Positions 17,777 through 26,960 are shown, counted from the first letter of the stretch. The stretch: DNA of 64,000 nt from OFTM10 sp964196195 (GCA_964196195.1 CAXMSE010000092.1:1-64000), one strand, 5' to 3'. The notes: generated by a model from the sequence alone, not told the origin. Program-made: numbers and translations.

Positions 17777-20623
17777 TTGACTGATCTGACCCAGTACCCG
17801 CCCCACGAGGATTGGCACGACTTCACGTCGCTGAACGCGAAGGCTTGGCCCGATCGGGTGGAGGAGCACCACAGTCTGGTGCCGACCACTTGTTTCAACT
17901 GTGAAGCGGCATGTGGCTTGTTGGCCCATATCAACCACGAGACCGGCGAGATCGACAAGATCGAGGGCAACCCTCTGCATCCGGCCAGCCGGGGCCGTAA
18001 TTGTGCGAAGGGTCCGGCGACGCTCAACCAGGTGCACGACACCGAACGCATTCTCCATCCTTTGAAAAGAGTGGGTGAGCGCGGATCAGGGGAGTGGGAG
18101 CGGGTCACTTGGGCCGAGGCCCTCACCGATATCGGGTCCCGGATCGGCGCGGCCATGGATGAGGGCCATCGCGACGGGATCATGTATCACGTTGGCCGCC
18201 CTGGCGAGGACGGCTACGCGGATCGGGTCTTGAAGTCGTGGGGTGTGGATGGCCACAACTCCCACACCAACATCTGCTCGTCCAATGCCCGTATCGGCTA
18301 TCAGAGTTGGATGGGTCACGATCGGCCGTCGTCGGACTTCGCCAACGCCGAAGTGATCTTCTTGATCTCGGCCCATCTCGAGGCCGGCCACTACTTCAAC
18401 CCCCACGCCCAGCGAATCATCGAAGCCCAAACCAAGGGCGCCACGGTGATCTGCGTCGATCCACGCCTGTCCAATACCGGATCGAAGGCCGATCATTGGC
18501 TCCCGGCCTGGCCCGGCACCGAGCCCTTCCTGCTGTTGACCATCGCCCGGCTCTTGATCGAGAGCGGCACCTGGCAACAGGACTTTGTGCGTCGCTGGGT
18601 CAACTGGGAGACCTACCTGCGAGAGACCCGGCCCGACCTCCCCGTCGAGATCGAGTCGATGACCGAGGCCTGGCTCGACGAATACGCCGAGTACACGCCC
18701 GAAGCAGCCGAAGAGATCTGCGGCGTCTCCGGCGATCAGTTGCGTGAGATCGCCGAGATCATCGGTGCCCACCCCACCAAGTTCGCTTCGCACAACTGGC
18801 GCGCTGCCGGTGCCGGCAACCTCGGTGGATGGCAGACCGCCCGTTGCCTGTTCTTCCTCAACGTGCTCACCGGATCAGTGGCGACGGTCGGGGGCACCAG
18901 CGGTACCGGCTGGAACAAGTTCAAGCCGGCTCAGCCCAAGGGAGCGCCCGCCCTGCACGAGTGGAACGAGTTGTCGTGGCCCAAGGAGTTCCCCCTCGCC
19001 TATCACGAGATGTCGATCCTGCTGCCTCACTTCCTCAATGAGGGCCGGGGCAGCCTCGACGTGTATTTCAGCCGCGTCTACAATCCGATCTGGACCAACC
19101 CCGACGGTTTCACCTGGCTCGAAGCGCTAAAGGACGAGTCGAAAGTGAAATGTCATGTGGCGCTGACTCCGACCTGGTCAGAAACCGCCTGGTTCGCCGA
19201 CTACGTGTTGCCCATGGGCGTCGGCACCGAACGGCACGACGTAGCCAGCTTCGAAACCCACGCCGGCCGCTGGATCGGATTCCGCCAGCCCGTCATGCGG
19301 CGCTACGCCGAGATACGAGGCGAAGAAATCACCAGCGACACCCGCACTCATGAGTTCAATCCCGGTGAGGTTTGGGAGGAGAACGAGTTCTGGATCGACC
19401 TCTCATGGCACATCGACCCCGACGGCAGCCGCGGTATCCGCCAATGGTTCGAATCCGACGAGACCCCCGGCACACCGATCACAGTCGACGAGTACTACGG
19501 CACCATGTTCGCCGACTCGGTGCCTGGTCTCGCCGACGACGCGAAGGCGGCCGGCAAGACGCCACTGGAGTACATGCGCGATGTGGGTGCCTACGCCGTA
19601 CCCGGCGATGTCATCACGCCCTACGAGCGAATCGTGGCCGCCGACGCAGTCGCCGACTGTGTCAAAGACACAGACGGTGTGTTCCGCAAGCCCGGCACCA
19701 CCGGCACCTGGGACGGCACACCATCCACACTCAAGGACATGAAGCTCGCACCCCTTGGTGACGGCTCACCCGCGGTGGAAGTCGACGGTGAGATCAAGGA
19801 AGGGTTCCCCACCCCGTCCCGCAAGCTCGAACTCTTCTCCGACACCCTCAAAGACTGGGGCTGGCCCGAATACGCCACGCCCACCTGGATCCCGTCACAC
19901 GTACATCACCAGGACCTCGACATGGAGCCGGCCACCGATGGCACCGGCGGCAACGAGCGGATTCTTCTGCCCACCTTCCGGATCCCGACCCTGATCCACA
20001 CCCGGTCCGCCAACTCCAAGTGGCTCAACGAAATCAGTCACCGGCATCCCCTCTGGATCCACCCCGAAGACGCCGAGAAGCTCGGGATCGAAGAGAACGG
20101 TCTCGTGAGAGTGTCCACTCGGATCGGTCATTTCGTCATCGCTGCCTGGCGCACCGAAGGCATTCGCCCCGGCGTGGTGGCTGCATCACATCACATGGGC
20201 CGCTGGCGTCTCGAAGAAGACAAGGCCCGATCCTTCGGCGCCGGCAAGGCCGAACTCACCAACGACGGAACCAGCTGGAAGCTCACTCGAACCCACGGGA
20301 TGACCGGTTGGGAGTCGGACGACCCCGATACCGAACGGGTCTGGTGGAACGACACCGGGGTACACCAGAACCTCACCTTCTCGGTCCAGCCCGACCCGAT
20401 TTCCGGCATGCAGTGCTGGCACCAGAGAGTGCGGATCACCCCGGGGGAGTCCGGCGACCAATACGGCGACGTCGTCGTCGACACCGCCAAAAGCCGCGAT
20501 GCCTACCACGACTGGTTGGCCAAGACCCGACCCGCGCCAGGCCCCGGCGGCCTCCGTCGCCCCCTCTGGTATGCCCGCCCGCTCAAGCCGTCGGCCGAGA
20601 TGTATCACCTCGGCACTGAGTAA
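17777..20623 (+). CDS. molybdopterin oxidoreductase catalytic subunit (DMSO reductase superfamily)
   Basis: A 948-residue Mo/W-bisMGD enzyme. The N-terminal 4Fe-4S motif is CFNCEAACGLLAHINHE followed by NPLHPASRGRNCAKG. The molybdopterin domain includes HTNICSSNARIGYQSWMGHD, where Cys about 167 is a candidate metal ligand, then CVDPRLSNTGSKADHWLPAW. The C-terminal Molydop_binding domain holds HPLWIHPEDAEKLGIEENGL. No twin-arginine signal peptide is visible, so the active site probably faces the cytoplasm, as in SoeA-type sulfite dehydrogenases. The start is TTG 17777 with AGGAG 7 nt upstream. It follows the ferredoxin/NrfD fusion by 9 nt and forms a complex with it (inference). Substrate is unassigned; polysulfide, thiosulfate, sulfite or another oxyanion are possible. 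Confidence 0.85.
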   Translation: MTDLTQYPPHEDWHDFTSLNAKAWPDRVEEHHSLVPTTCFNCEAACGLLAHINHETGEIDKIEGNPLHPASRGRNCAKGPATLNQVHDTERILHPLKRVGERGSGEWERVTWAEALTDIGSRIGAAMDEGHRDGIMYHVGRPGEDGYADRVLKSWGVDGHNSHTNICSSNARIGYQSWMGHDRPSSDFANAEVIFLISAHLEAGHYFNPHAQRIIEAQTKGATVICVDPRLSNTGSKADHWLPAWPGTEPFLLLTIARLLIESGTWQQDFVRRWVNWETYLRETRPDLPVEIESMTEAWLDEYAEYTPEAAEEICGVSGDQLREIAEIIGAHPTKFASHNWRAAGAGNLGGWQTARCLFFLNVLTGSVATVGGTSGTGWNKFKPAQPKGAPALHEWNELSWPKEFPLAYHEMSILLPHFLNEGRGSLDVYFSRVYNPIWTNPDGFTWLEALKDESKVKCHVALTPTWSETAWFADYVLPMGVGTERHDVASFETHAGRWIGFRQPVMRRYAEIRGEEITSDTRTHEFNPGEVWEENEFWIDLSWHIDPDGSRGIRQWFESDETPGTPITVDEYYGTMFADSVPGLADDAKAAGKTPLEYMRDVGAYAVPGDVITPYERIVAADAVADCVKDTDGVFRKPGTTGTWDGTPSTLKDMKLAPLGDGSPAVEVDGEIKEGFPTPSRKLELFSDTLKDWGWPEYATPTWIPSHVHHQDLDMEPATDGTGGNERILLPTFRIPTLIHTRSANSKWLNEISHRHPLWIHPEDAEKLGIEENGLVRVSTRIGHFVIAAWRTEGIRPGVVAASHHMGRWRLEEDKARSFGAGKAELTNDGTSWKLTRTHGMTGWESDDPDTERVWWNDTGVHQNLTFSVQPDPISGMQCWHQRVRITPGESGDQYGDVVVDTAKSRDAYHDWLAKTRPAPGPGGLRRPLWYARPLKPSAEMYHLGTE

Positions 20624-20639
20624 TCCCAGGAGGCCTACG

Positions 20640-21131
20640 TTGGACCCGGTCATCGAAGCTCTCGACCTTCTCGGCTCGGAGTACGAAGTCATCGCCTGCG
20701 ATCCCGATCTTGCCGATACGGCCCAGTTCTGCGAGGCCTACGGCTACTCCCCGGACGAGAGCGCGAATGCCATCCTCGTGGTTGGGAAGTCGGCCGCGAG
20801 GCCCGTTGCCTGCTGCCTGGTGCTCGCATCCACGAGGCTCGACGTCAATGGTGTGGTTCGCCGCCGCCTCGGCACCCGTAAGGCCTCCTTCGCCGGCGCA
20901 GAGGAGACCATCGAGCGGTCCGGAGGTATGCAGATCGGCGGTGTCACCCCATTCGGGCTGGCGGACGATGTCCCCGTATGGATCGATGCGGCCGTGATGT
21001 CGTGTGAGCGGGTGATTGTCGGCGGAGGTAGCCGGGACCGCAAGATCCTCTGCCCTCCATCCACACTGGCTGCTCTCCCCACCGCAGAGGTGGTGGACCA
21101 GCTCGCCCGACCCCTTCCGCTGGATCCCTAG
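20640..21131 (+). CDS. YbaK/ProX-like aminoacyl-tRNA deacylase-domain protein
   Basis: A 163-residue single-domain YbaK/EbsC protein. The fold is recognisable from the YEVIACDPDLADTAQFCEAY start, ESANAILVVGK, DVNGVVRRRLGTRKASFA, and MQIGGVTPFGLADDVPVWID with the GGVTPFG loop. Family members hydrolyse mischarged aminoacyl-tRNAs. The frame is open upstream into the molybdoenzyme gene, but TTG 20640 has a perfect AGGAGG 7 nt upstream and starts the fold. It lies 16 nt after the molybdoenzyme gene and likely shares its transcript, although no functional link is obvious. It converges on asnC with a 4-nt overlap. Confidence 0.82.
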   Translation: MDPVIEALDLLGSEYEVIACDPDLADTAQFCEAYGYSPDESANAILVVGKSAARPVACCLVLASTRLDVNGVVRRRLGTRKASFAGAEETIERSGGMQIGGVTPFGLADDVPVWIDAAVMSCERVIVGGGSRDRKILCPPSTLAALPTAEVVDQLARPLPLDP

Positions 21132-21592
21132 AGTTCGAGGGCCGTTGTCTCCTTCACGGCCCGAAGGGCGAAGCTGGAGCGCACCTGGGCGACGCCCGGG
21201 AGGCGAGCCACATAGTTGCGGTGGATTCTCTCGTAGTCGGCCACATCGGCCACCACCACCTTGAGTAGGTAGTCGGCGTTGCCCGCCATGAGGTGACAGC
21301 TCATCACTTGAGGAACCGCCGCCACCGCGGCTTCGAAGGCGTCGAGAAGCTCCTCTTGCTGGCCGGTGAGTGATATCTCGACGAAGACGGTGGTGCCGGA
21401 GCCCACCGCTTCACGTTCGAGGAGGGCTACATATCCGGCGATTATCCCCTGTTCCTCGAGCCGCTTGACCCTGCGTAGGCAGGCCGATGGAGAAAGGTGC
21501 ACCGCCTCGGCCAGCGCGGAGTTGGTGATGCGGCCATCTCGTTGGAGGGTGGCCAGTAGGATGCGATCGGTTGCATCAATGATCTTTGGCAC
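21128..21592 (-). CDS. Lrp/AsnC family regulator (AldR-like)
   Basis: A 154-residue feast/famine regulator. N-terminal HTH: IDATDRILLATLQRDGRITN, then SALAEAVHLSPSACLRRVKR. The C-terminal RAM effector domain includes VPQVMSCHLMAGNADYLLKV. GTG 21592 with GGAG 6 nt upstream fits the family N-terminus better than the longer frame to 21625. It is divergent from ald, as AldR is in mycobacteria, so it probably senses alanine or another amino acid and controls ald (inference from gene order). Confidence 0.9.
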   Translation of the reverse strand: MPKIIDATDRILLATLQRDGRITNSALAEAVHLSPSACLRRVKRLEEQGIIAGYVALLEREAVGSGTTVFVEISLTGQQEELLDAFEAAVAAVPQVMSCHLMAGNADYLLKVVVADVADYERIHRNYVARLPGVAQVRSSFALRAVKETTALEL

Positions 21593-21614
21593 AGCATTCT
21601 CCCACCGTATGACG

Positions 21615-21628
21615 TAGTTACGCAACTA
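21615..21628. promoter_or_regulatory. candidate AsnC-type operator TAGTT-N4-AACTA
   Basis: A 5+5 inverted repeat with a 4-nt centre in the 138-bp gap between divergent asnC and ald, 23 nt upstream of the asnC start. Lrp/AsnC sites are often weak AT-rich palindromes like this. The assignment is by position only. Confidence 0.35.
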
Positions 21629-21730
21629 TCGTGCGCAGAGGGAACACTCTCCCACAGGAAACGCACCCACCTGTTGTCGGCCGGGGAGTAGCTTGCCAGC
21701 ACAGGTCGAAACGCGCCAGGAGGAGACGTC

Positions 21731-22858
21731 ATGCTCGTCGGTGTACCCAAAGAAGTGAAGGTTGCCGAGCGGCGGATCGGGCTGACGCCGAGCGGTGCAC
21801 GCGAGCTTGTCGCTCACGGACACGAGGTGCTCGTCGAGACCACAGCAGGAGAGGGGATCGGCGCTCCCGACTCCGCCTACGAGGCCGCCGGTGCCGAAAT
21901 CGCCAGCACTGCCGAGAATGTCTGGGACCGCGCCGAACTGATCGTCAAGGTGAAGGAACCGCAAGCACACGAACGCGCCCTGCTCGGTGAGCACCAGGTG
22001 CTTTTCACCTACCTCCACCTGGCTCCCGATGTTCCCCAGACCCGCGATCTGATCGCCAGTGGTGCCACCTGCATCGCCTACGAGACCGTCACCGATGCCC
22101 ACGGCGGGCTACCCCTCCTTGCCCCCATGTCGCAGGTAGCCGGCCGAATGTCGATCCAGGCCGGCGCTCACAGCCTCGAAGCACCGATCGGTGGAGCCGG
22201 CCTGCTCCTCGGTGGTGTCCCCGGCGTGCCATCGGCGCAAACCGTGGTGATCGGTGGCGGCGTGGTCGGTGAGAACGCGATCGAGATGGCCATCGGGCTC
22301 GGATCCCAGGTCACCGTGCTCGACCGCAATCTCGAGGTCCTCGATCGCCTCGCCCGTCGATTCGGTGCCGAACTCGAAACCGTCTACTCCACCACCGCTG
22401 CTCTCGAAGAGCATGTCCTGGCCGCCGACCTCGTAGTGGGAGCTGTGCTCGTGAAGGGTGCCACCGCACCCAAGTTGGTAACCGCGGAGATGGTGAAGCA
22501 GATGAAGGCCGGCTCTGTCCTGGTCGATGTCGCCATCGATCAAGGTGGCTGCTTCGAAACCTCGCGTGCCACCACCCACGCCGAACCCACCTATATCGTC
22601 GACGACGTGGTCCACTACTGCGTGGCCAACATGCCCGGGGCGGTGCCGCGCACCTCCACCTATGCGCTCAACAACGCCACGCTGCCGTTCACGCTCTCTC
22701 TGGCCGACCGAGGGCCCCGAGACGCTCTCCTGAGCGATGGCCACCTCCTCGGCGGGCTCAACGTCTGTGGCGCAATGATCACCGAGCAGCATGTTGCCGA
22801 GGCCCAGGGCCTCCAATACGTCGAGCCCACCGTGGCCTTGGAGAAGGTCTACGGCTGA
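21731..22858 (+). CDS. ald: alanine dehydrogenase
   Basis: A 375-residue NAD-dependent enzyme that interconverts L-alanine and pyruvate plus ammonia. The N-terminal signature is MLVGVPKEVKVAERRIGLTP with the substrate-binding Arg and Lys. The Rossmann segment is TVVIGGGVVGENAIEMAIGL. The C-terminal lid motif is DDVVHYCVANMPGAVPRTST. Length is standard. The ATG has a strong AGGAGGAG 6 nt upstream. Divergent from an AsnC regulator, likely its controller. Confidence 0.96.
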   Translation: MLVGVPKEVKVAERRIGLTPSGARELVAHGHEVLVETTAGEGIGAPDSAYEAAGAEIASTAENVWDRAELIVKVKEPQAHERALLGEHQVLFTYLHLAPDVPQTRDLIASGATCIAYETVTDAHGGLPLLAPMSQVAGRMSIQAGAHSLEAPIGGAGLLLGGVPGVPSAQTVVIGGGVVGENAIEMAIGLGSQVTVLDRNLEVLDRLARRFGAELETVYSTTAALEEHVLAADLVVGAVLVKGATAPKLVTAEMVKQMKAGSVLVDVAIDQGGCFETSRATTHAEPTYIVDDVVHYCVANMPGAVPRTSTYALNNATLPFTLSLADRGPRDALLSDGHLLGGLNVCGAMITEQHVAEAQGLQYVEPTVALEKVYG

Positions 22859-22868
22859 GCCGAGCCAC

Positions 22869-22874
22869 TACGGT
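22869..22874 (+). promoter_or_regulatory. predicted -10 box TACGGT for a leaderless PLP-enzyme gene
   Basis: TACGGT lies 6 nt before ATG 22881 with no Shine-Dalgarno, so this gene may have its own leaderless start site although it follows ald by only 22 nt. Confidence 0.4.
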
Positions 22875-22880
22875 TCCCGC

Positions 22881-23873
22881 ATGCCCGTGCCCACACCGGC
22901 GCTCGTTGTCCAACGAGACGCGCTCGAACACAACATCGCAGCGATCGGCAAGACGCTGCCTGGCCCACGGCTGCGCCCCCACGTAAAGGCATTCAAGGCC
23001 ACCGGCCTCGCTCGCCGATTGGCCGACGCCGGCCACACGGGCTTCACCTGTGCCACCGTGAGAGAGGTGGAGGGTCTGGCCTCGGCAGGACTGGGCGACG
23101 ACCTCTTGTTGGCCAACGAGGTGCTCGACGGTCAACAACTGGATCGACTGGCCGCGGTCGAAGCTCGTGTCACTCTCGCCGTCGATTCGTCGATGGGAAT
23201 CGCGGAGGCCGCACGGGCCGGCATCCGCGAGGTACTGATCGATGTCGATGTCGGCCTGCCTCGCTGTGGGTGTATTCCCGGCGATGCCGGGCGTCTCGCC
23301 GATGAAGCCCGGGCGGCGGGCCTCGCGGTGCGAGGCGTGATGGGTTATGAGGGACACCTCATGATGGTGGCTGATCGAGCGGAGCAGACCCTCAGGGTCG
23401 AGCAGTCGATGCTCGAGCTTTTGAGTGCCTCAGATAGCGTGGGCGGCGACATCATTTCTGCCGGTGGTACCGGCACCTACGACGTCAACACCTGGGCCAC
23501 CGAAATCCAGGCCGGCACTTTCCTGCTCGGCGACACCCAGTACGGCGCACTCGATCTGCCCTTCGAGCAGGCAGTCCACCTTGAATGTTCGGTGATCTCC
23601 AAGAGTCCCAAGGGATGGCTCGTGGTGAACGCGGGCCTCAAGTCCCTCGGGATGGACCACGGCAACCCGTCCTGGGCCCATGGCTGGGTGATGTCGTGCA
23701 GCGATGAGCACACAACCCTCGTGGCCGACGACCCCGATGCTTTCGGACTCGACGATCGCGTCCGGCTCGCCCCTGCCCACCTCGACCCCACCGTTGCCCG
23801 CCACGAGACCCTCTGGCTGATGGACGGCGATGAGCTGGTCGAATCGATCCCCGTCGACCTCCGACACTGGTGA
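22881..23873 (+). CDS. D-threonine aldolase / D-serine dehydratase-like PLP enzyme
   Basis: A 330-residue fold-type III PLP protein. The N-terminal alanine-racemase barrel has RPHVKAFKATGLARRL, holding the probable PLP lysine, then DVDVGLPRCG and RGVMGYEGHLM. The C-terminal D-ser_dehydrat domain includes ISAGGTGTYD and EIQAGTFLLGD, and the metal-site region follows near the end (DDRVRLAPAHLDPTV). Family members cleave D-threonine/D-3-hydroxy amino acids to glycine plus an aldehyde or dehydrate D-serine; the exact substrate is not decided. The ATG at 22881 starts the fold cleanly; the frame is open further upstream inside ald. Confidence 0.85.
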   Translation: MPVPTPALVVQRDALEHNIAAIGKTLPGPRLRPHVKAFKATGLARRLADAGHTGFTCATVREVEGLASAGLGDDLLLANEVLDGQQLDRLAAVEARVTLAVDSSMGIAEAARAGIREVLIDVDVGLPRCGCIPGDAGRLADEARAAGLAVRGVMGYEGHLMMVADRAEQTLRVEQSMLELLSASDSVGGDIISAGGTGTYDVNTWATEIQAGTFLLGDTQYGALDLPFEQAVHLECSVISKSPKGWLVVNAGLKSLGMDHGNPSWAHGWVMSCSDEHTTLVADDPDAFGLDDRVRLAPAHLDPTVARHETLWLMDGDELVESIPVDLRHW

Positions 23874-23887
23874 GAACCGAGGACGGC

Positions 23888-25126
23888 TCAGGCCGCGGCC
23901 CGCGTACGCCGGAGGATCGGGTCGGCGATGGCCAGGGTGCGATCGGCTATCCGCAGCACACGACCCGCTGCACCTGGGGCCTCGGCATCGATCAGGTTGC
24001 CCATCACCTGGAGGGTGATGTCGGCGATGGTCTGGGTACCCACCGCCAGGCGAAGACCGCTGCGCAGGATGCGAGGGTGCCCGATCAGGAGGCTGAACCT
24101 CCGGCCGGTGCGGAGAAAAGAATCGAAGCGCTCGCCCAGCTGGCGATCGTATTCGTGGGCCGCTCTGGCGGGGTCGGCCACGAACAGATCGGCAGCCAAC
24201 ATCCCCGACTCGAGGCCGTAGTCGATCCCCTCGCCGTTCATCGGGTTGATCAGCCCGGCTGCGTCGCCGATGGCAACCCAACCAGGCCCGTGGCGCTTCT
24301 GCACGCTCATCGGGAGCCGCCACGCGCGGGGCTTCTCCAGGTTGGGGCCGAGCTCCCAATCGTCCTGCACCAGTGAGCGGTACGACTCCTGAAGGGTGTT
24401 GAGGTTGAGCTTCCTGAAGTCTCTCATCGTGGAAAGAGCGCCGACGCCGATATTGACGGTGCCGTCGCCGGCAGGAAACATCCAGCCATAGCCGGGAATC
24501 GAGGTGCCGCGCTCGTCGCTGAGAGTGAGACACGCCTCGAGATGGCGATCGTGATGACGAGGCGACTCGGCATAGGTGCGGATCGCCAGGCCGAATGTTT
24601 CGTTCTCGACTCGGTTGGCCCCGACCAACCGTGCCACTGCTCCGGGTGCTCCCGCAGCCACGACCGTCAGATCGGCGGCCCATTTCCGACCGGAGGCCTC
24701 GACGCCGACGACCCTGTCGCCATCCATGATCGGAAGGGCCTCTGACTCCCACTCCACCTCGGCTCCCGCCGCCTCCGCGGCTGCCATCAGATGGGCATCG
24801 AACTGGCGTCGGGGCCACACCGCCCCATTGGGAGCGAAGCGTCCGGTGTGAGGCCACGGGAGTTCTCGGCGGGTCTTGCCGGCGATCATGCGAAGGCCAT
24901 CGATGCGATGGGCTCCACTCATATCGATGCCGAGCTGGTCGAGCGCGGTGACGGCGCGGGGAGTGAGACCGTCGCCGCAAGCTTTGTCGCGGCCGCGTGC
25001 GGCCTTTTCAAAGACGCGGACCGACACGCCCGCCTTGGCTGCTCGTATGGCCGTGGCCGCTCCGGCCGGACCACCTCCGATCACAACGATGTCGCGCTTT
25101 TCCACCTTGCAAGCCTGCCCGATCAC
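23888..25126 (-). CDS. geranylgeranyl-reductase-family FAD oxidoreductase (MenJ-like)
   Basis: A 412-residue flavoprotein. N-terminal Rossmann DIVVIGGGPAGAATAIRAAK, the GGR-type CGDGLTPRAVTAL loop and a later FAD motif GWVAIGDAAGLINPMNGEGI are all present. Relatives reduce prenyl double bonds in geranylgeranyl groups or in the menaquinone side chain (MenJ). An actinobacterium with menB would need such an enzyme, so menaquinone reduction is the likeliest role (inference). The start is uncertain: GTG 25126 gives the longest form, and an internal GTG at 25105 begins right before the Rossmann strand. Confidence 0.82.
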   Translation of the reverse strand: MIGQACKVEKRDIVVIGGGPAGAATAIRAAKAGVSVRVFEKAARGRDKACGDGLTPRAVTALDQLGIDMSGAHRIDGLRMIAGKTRRELPWPHTGRFAPNGAVWPRRQFDAHLMAAAEAAGAEVEWESEALPIMDGDRVVGVEASGRKWAADLTVVAAGAPGAVARLVGANRVENETFGLAIRTYAESPRHHDRHLEACLTLSDERGTSIPGYGWMFPAGDGTVNIGVGALSTMRDFRKLNLNTLQESYRSLVQDDWELGPNLEKPRAWRLPMSVQKRHGPGWVAIGDAAGLINPMNGEGIDYGLESGMLAADLFVADPARAAHEYDRQLGERFDSFLRTGRRFSLLIGHPRILRSGLRLAVGTQTIADITLQVMGNLIDAEAPGAAGRVLRIADRTLAIADPILRRTRAAA

Positions 25127-25157
25127 GCGGCGTTCGCCTCAGCAGGACAGGGCAGAT

Positions 25158-25721
25158 TCAGGGCAGGCGGCCCCCATGGGCAAGGGCCAGGCGCAACAGG
25201 CGGTCGTGGCCGCCCGTCATCTCAGCGCGCACATCGATGCTGGCGGCCTCTGCCGGCGTGAGCCAGGCCAGGTCGAGGGCATCGTGGGCGGGCTCCGGCT
25301 CGCCATCGATCGCCACCACGTAGGCCAGGCTCACCGCGTGCTGGCGAGGGTCGTGGTAGCCCGAGACAGCCGGATCAGGGAAGTATTCGGCCACCGTGAA
25401 TGGAGCGGGGTTGGTGGGGATGCGGGGTAAGGCGAAGGGTCCGAGATCTTTTTCCAGGTGGCGTAGCAGGGCATGACGGATCCGTTCACCGAACAGCACT
25501 CGGCCGGTGACCAGGGCCCGGCTGACCGTGCCGTCGGGCATCGCTCTGAGAAGAAGGCCCACGTGGGTGATCTCGCCCAGGGGGTCGACCCTCACGGGGA
25601 CAGCGTCGACATACACCATCGGCACGCGTCCGCGGACCGTCTCGAGGTCTTCGTCGCTGAGCCAGCGATTGTCGGTCTCGGTGATGTCGGTCAAGGGGGT
25701 CAGTCTCGCACCCGACGTCAC
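25158..25721 (-). CDS. NUDIX-like protein, DUF4916 family
   Basis: A 187-residue cytoplasmic protein resembling the actinobacterial DUF4916 group, which has a NUDIX-like fold. Characteristic stretches are RWLSDEDLETVRGRVPMVYV, VGLLLRAMPDGTVSRALVTG, GRVLFGERIRHALLRHLEKD and VAEYFPDPAVSGYHDPRQHA. A full canonical NUDIX box (GX5EX7REUXEEXGU) is not visible, so hydrolase activity is uncertain. It is upstream of the GGR-like gene on the same strand with a 31-nt gap and divergent from the Fe-ADH. Confidence 0.78.
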   Translation of the reverse strand: MTSGARLTPLTDITETDNRWLSDEDLETVRGRVPMVYVDAVPVRVDPLGEITHVGLLLRAMPDGTVSRALVTGRVLFGERIRHALLRHLEKDLGPFALPRIPTNPAPFTVAEYFPDPAVSGYHDPRQHAVSLAYVVAIDGEPEPAHDALDLAWLTPAEAASIDVRAEMTGGHDRLLRLALAHGGRLP

Positions 25722-25777
25722 CCAGGTCGGGGACTCTCAGCACCAATCAGGGCAATCGGTCCAAGCCGCGACGCGGC

Positions 25778-25783
25778 TAGTGT
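25778..25783 (+). promoter_or_regulatory. predicted -10 box TAGTGT for a leaderless Fe-ADH gene
   Basis: TAGTGT lies 7 nt before GTG 25791 with no Shine-Dalgarno, so a leaderless mRNA is predicted. It also helps place the start of a frame that is open further upstream. Confidence 0.45.
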
Positions 25784-25790
25784 GCGGTCG

Positions 25791-26951
25791 GTGAAGAGCG
25801 CCACCTGGTCATACCCCACCGAGGTCCGCTTCGGCCCGGGACGTATCGGCGAGGCGGCCGATGCCTGCCGAAGCGCCGGTATCACCCATCCGCTGGTGGT
25901 CACCGATCCGGGCCTGGTCGAGCTCGAACCGATGCATGCGCTCAGGTTGGCCTTATCCGAGGGAGGGGTCGATTACGCGACGTTCACCGACCTCCGTCCG
26001 AACCCTGTAGGTGCCGACGTGTCGGCCGGTGTCGAGGCCTTCCGGAGTGGGAGACACGATGGGGTGGTGGCCATAGGGGGCGGGTCCCCGCTCGACGTGG
26101 GCAAGCTGGTGGCGTTCATGGCGGGTCAGCAGCGACCCGTCTTCGATTTCGAGGATGTGGGCGAACGTTGGGCGCTGGCCGATGCGGAGGCGATCGCACC
26201 CGTGGTGGCGGTACCCACCACCGCAGGCACGGGCAGCGAGGTCGGGCGAGCGGGCGTGATAATCGACGAAACCACCAACCGTAAGGTCATCGTGTACCAC
26301 CCCGCGATGCTGCCGCGCATCGTGATCGCTGATCCGGTGCTGACCAGCGGTCTTCCTCGCGTCCTCACGGTCGGCACCGGACTAGATGCGCTCTCCCACA
26401 ATCTGGAGGCGGTGTGTGCACCTTCCCTCCATCCGATGTCGCATGGCATCGGGCTCGAGGGCTGTCGACTGGTACTGGAGTATCTTCCGGTGGCCGCGTC
26501 CCAACCCCAAGACCTCGAGGCCAGGGGTCAGATGCTGATCTCCGCGGCGATGGGAGCGGTAGCGTTCCAGAAGGGACTCGGGGCGATGCACGCCTTGTCG
26601 CATCCGATCGGCGCGCTTTTCAATACCCATCACGGGATGACCAACGCGGTGCTGATGCCCTACGTACTTGCGGCAAACCGTCGCGCCATCGAGCCCACGA
26701 TCGGCAGGCTCGCCGCCTATGTGGGCATAGCCGGAGGGTTCGAGGGATTCCTCACCCACATTCTCCAGCTTCGCGATGCTCTGGACGTGCCCGAAACCCT
26801 GGTGGACCTGGGTGTCGACCCCGCGGCAGTGTCCGAAGTCGCCGCGGCAGCAGTGGTCGACCCGTCGGCAGCTGGTAATCCTGTCAACGTCGACCGCGAC
26901 TATGCCGAGGCAGTGTTCGATGCTGCGTGCCACGGTCGGGTCGATGCCTGA
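25791..26951 (+). CDS. iron-containing alcohol dehydrogenase
   Basis: A 386-residue group III alcohol dehydrogenase. NAD loop GVVAIGGGSPLDVGKL and metal region: VPTTAGTGSEVGRAGVI, GTGLDALSHNLEAV (Asp and His ligands), then HALSHPIGALFNTHHGMTNA (remaining His ligands). The N-terminal sequence TWSYPTEVRFGPGRIGE is typical. It oxidises or reduces a small alcohol/aldehyde; specificity is not determinable. GTG 25791 follows a -10-like box and starts at the fold. It is 9 nt before the glutamine-synthetase-like gene, and an aldehyde dehydrogenase follows, giving a likely amine or amino-alcohol catabolic set. Confidence 0.9.
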   Translation: MKSATWSYPTEVRFGPGRIGEAADACRSAGITHPLVVTDPGLVELEPMHALRLALSEGGVDYATFTDLRPNPVGADVSAGVEAFRSGRHDGVVAIGGGSPLDVGKLVAFMAGQQRPVFDFEDVGERWALADAEAIAPVVAVPTTAGTGSEVGRAGVIIDETTNRKVIVYHPAMLPRIVIADPVLTSGLPRVLTVGTGLDALSHNLEAVCAPSLHPMSHGIGLEGCRLVLEYLPVAASQPQDLEARGQMLISAAMGAVAFQKGLGAMHALSHPIGALFNTHHGMTNAVLMPYVLAANRRAIEPTIGRLAAYVGIAGGFEGFLTHILQLRDALDVPETLVDLGVDPAAVSEVAAAAVVDPSAAGNPVNVDRDYAEAVFDAACHGRVDA

Positions 26952-26960
26952 GGAGGCTTG

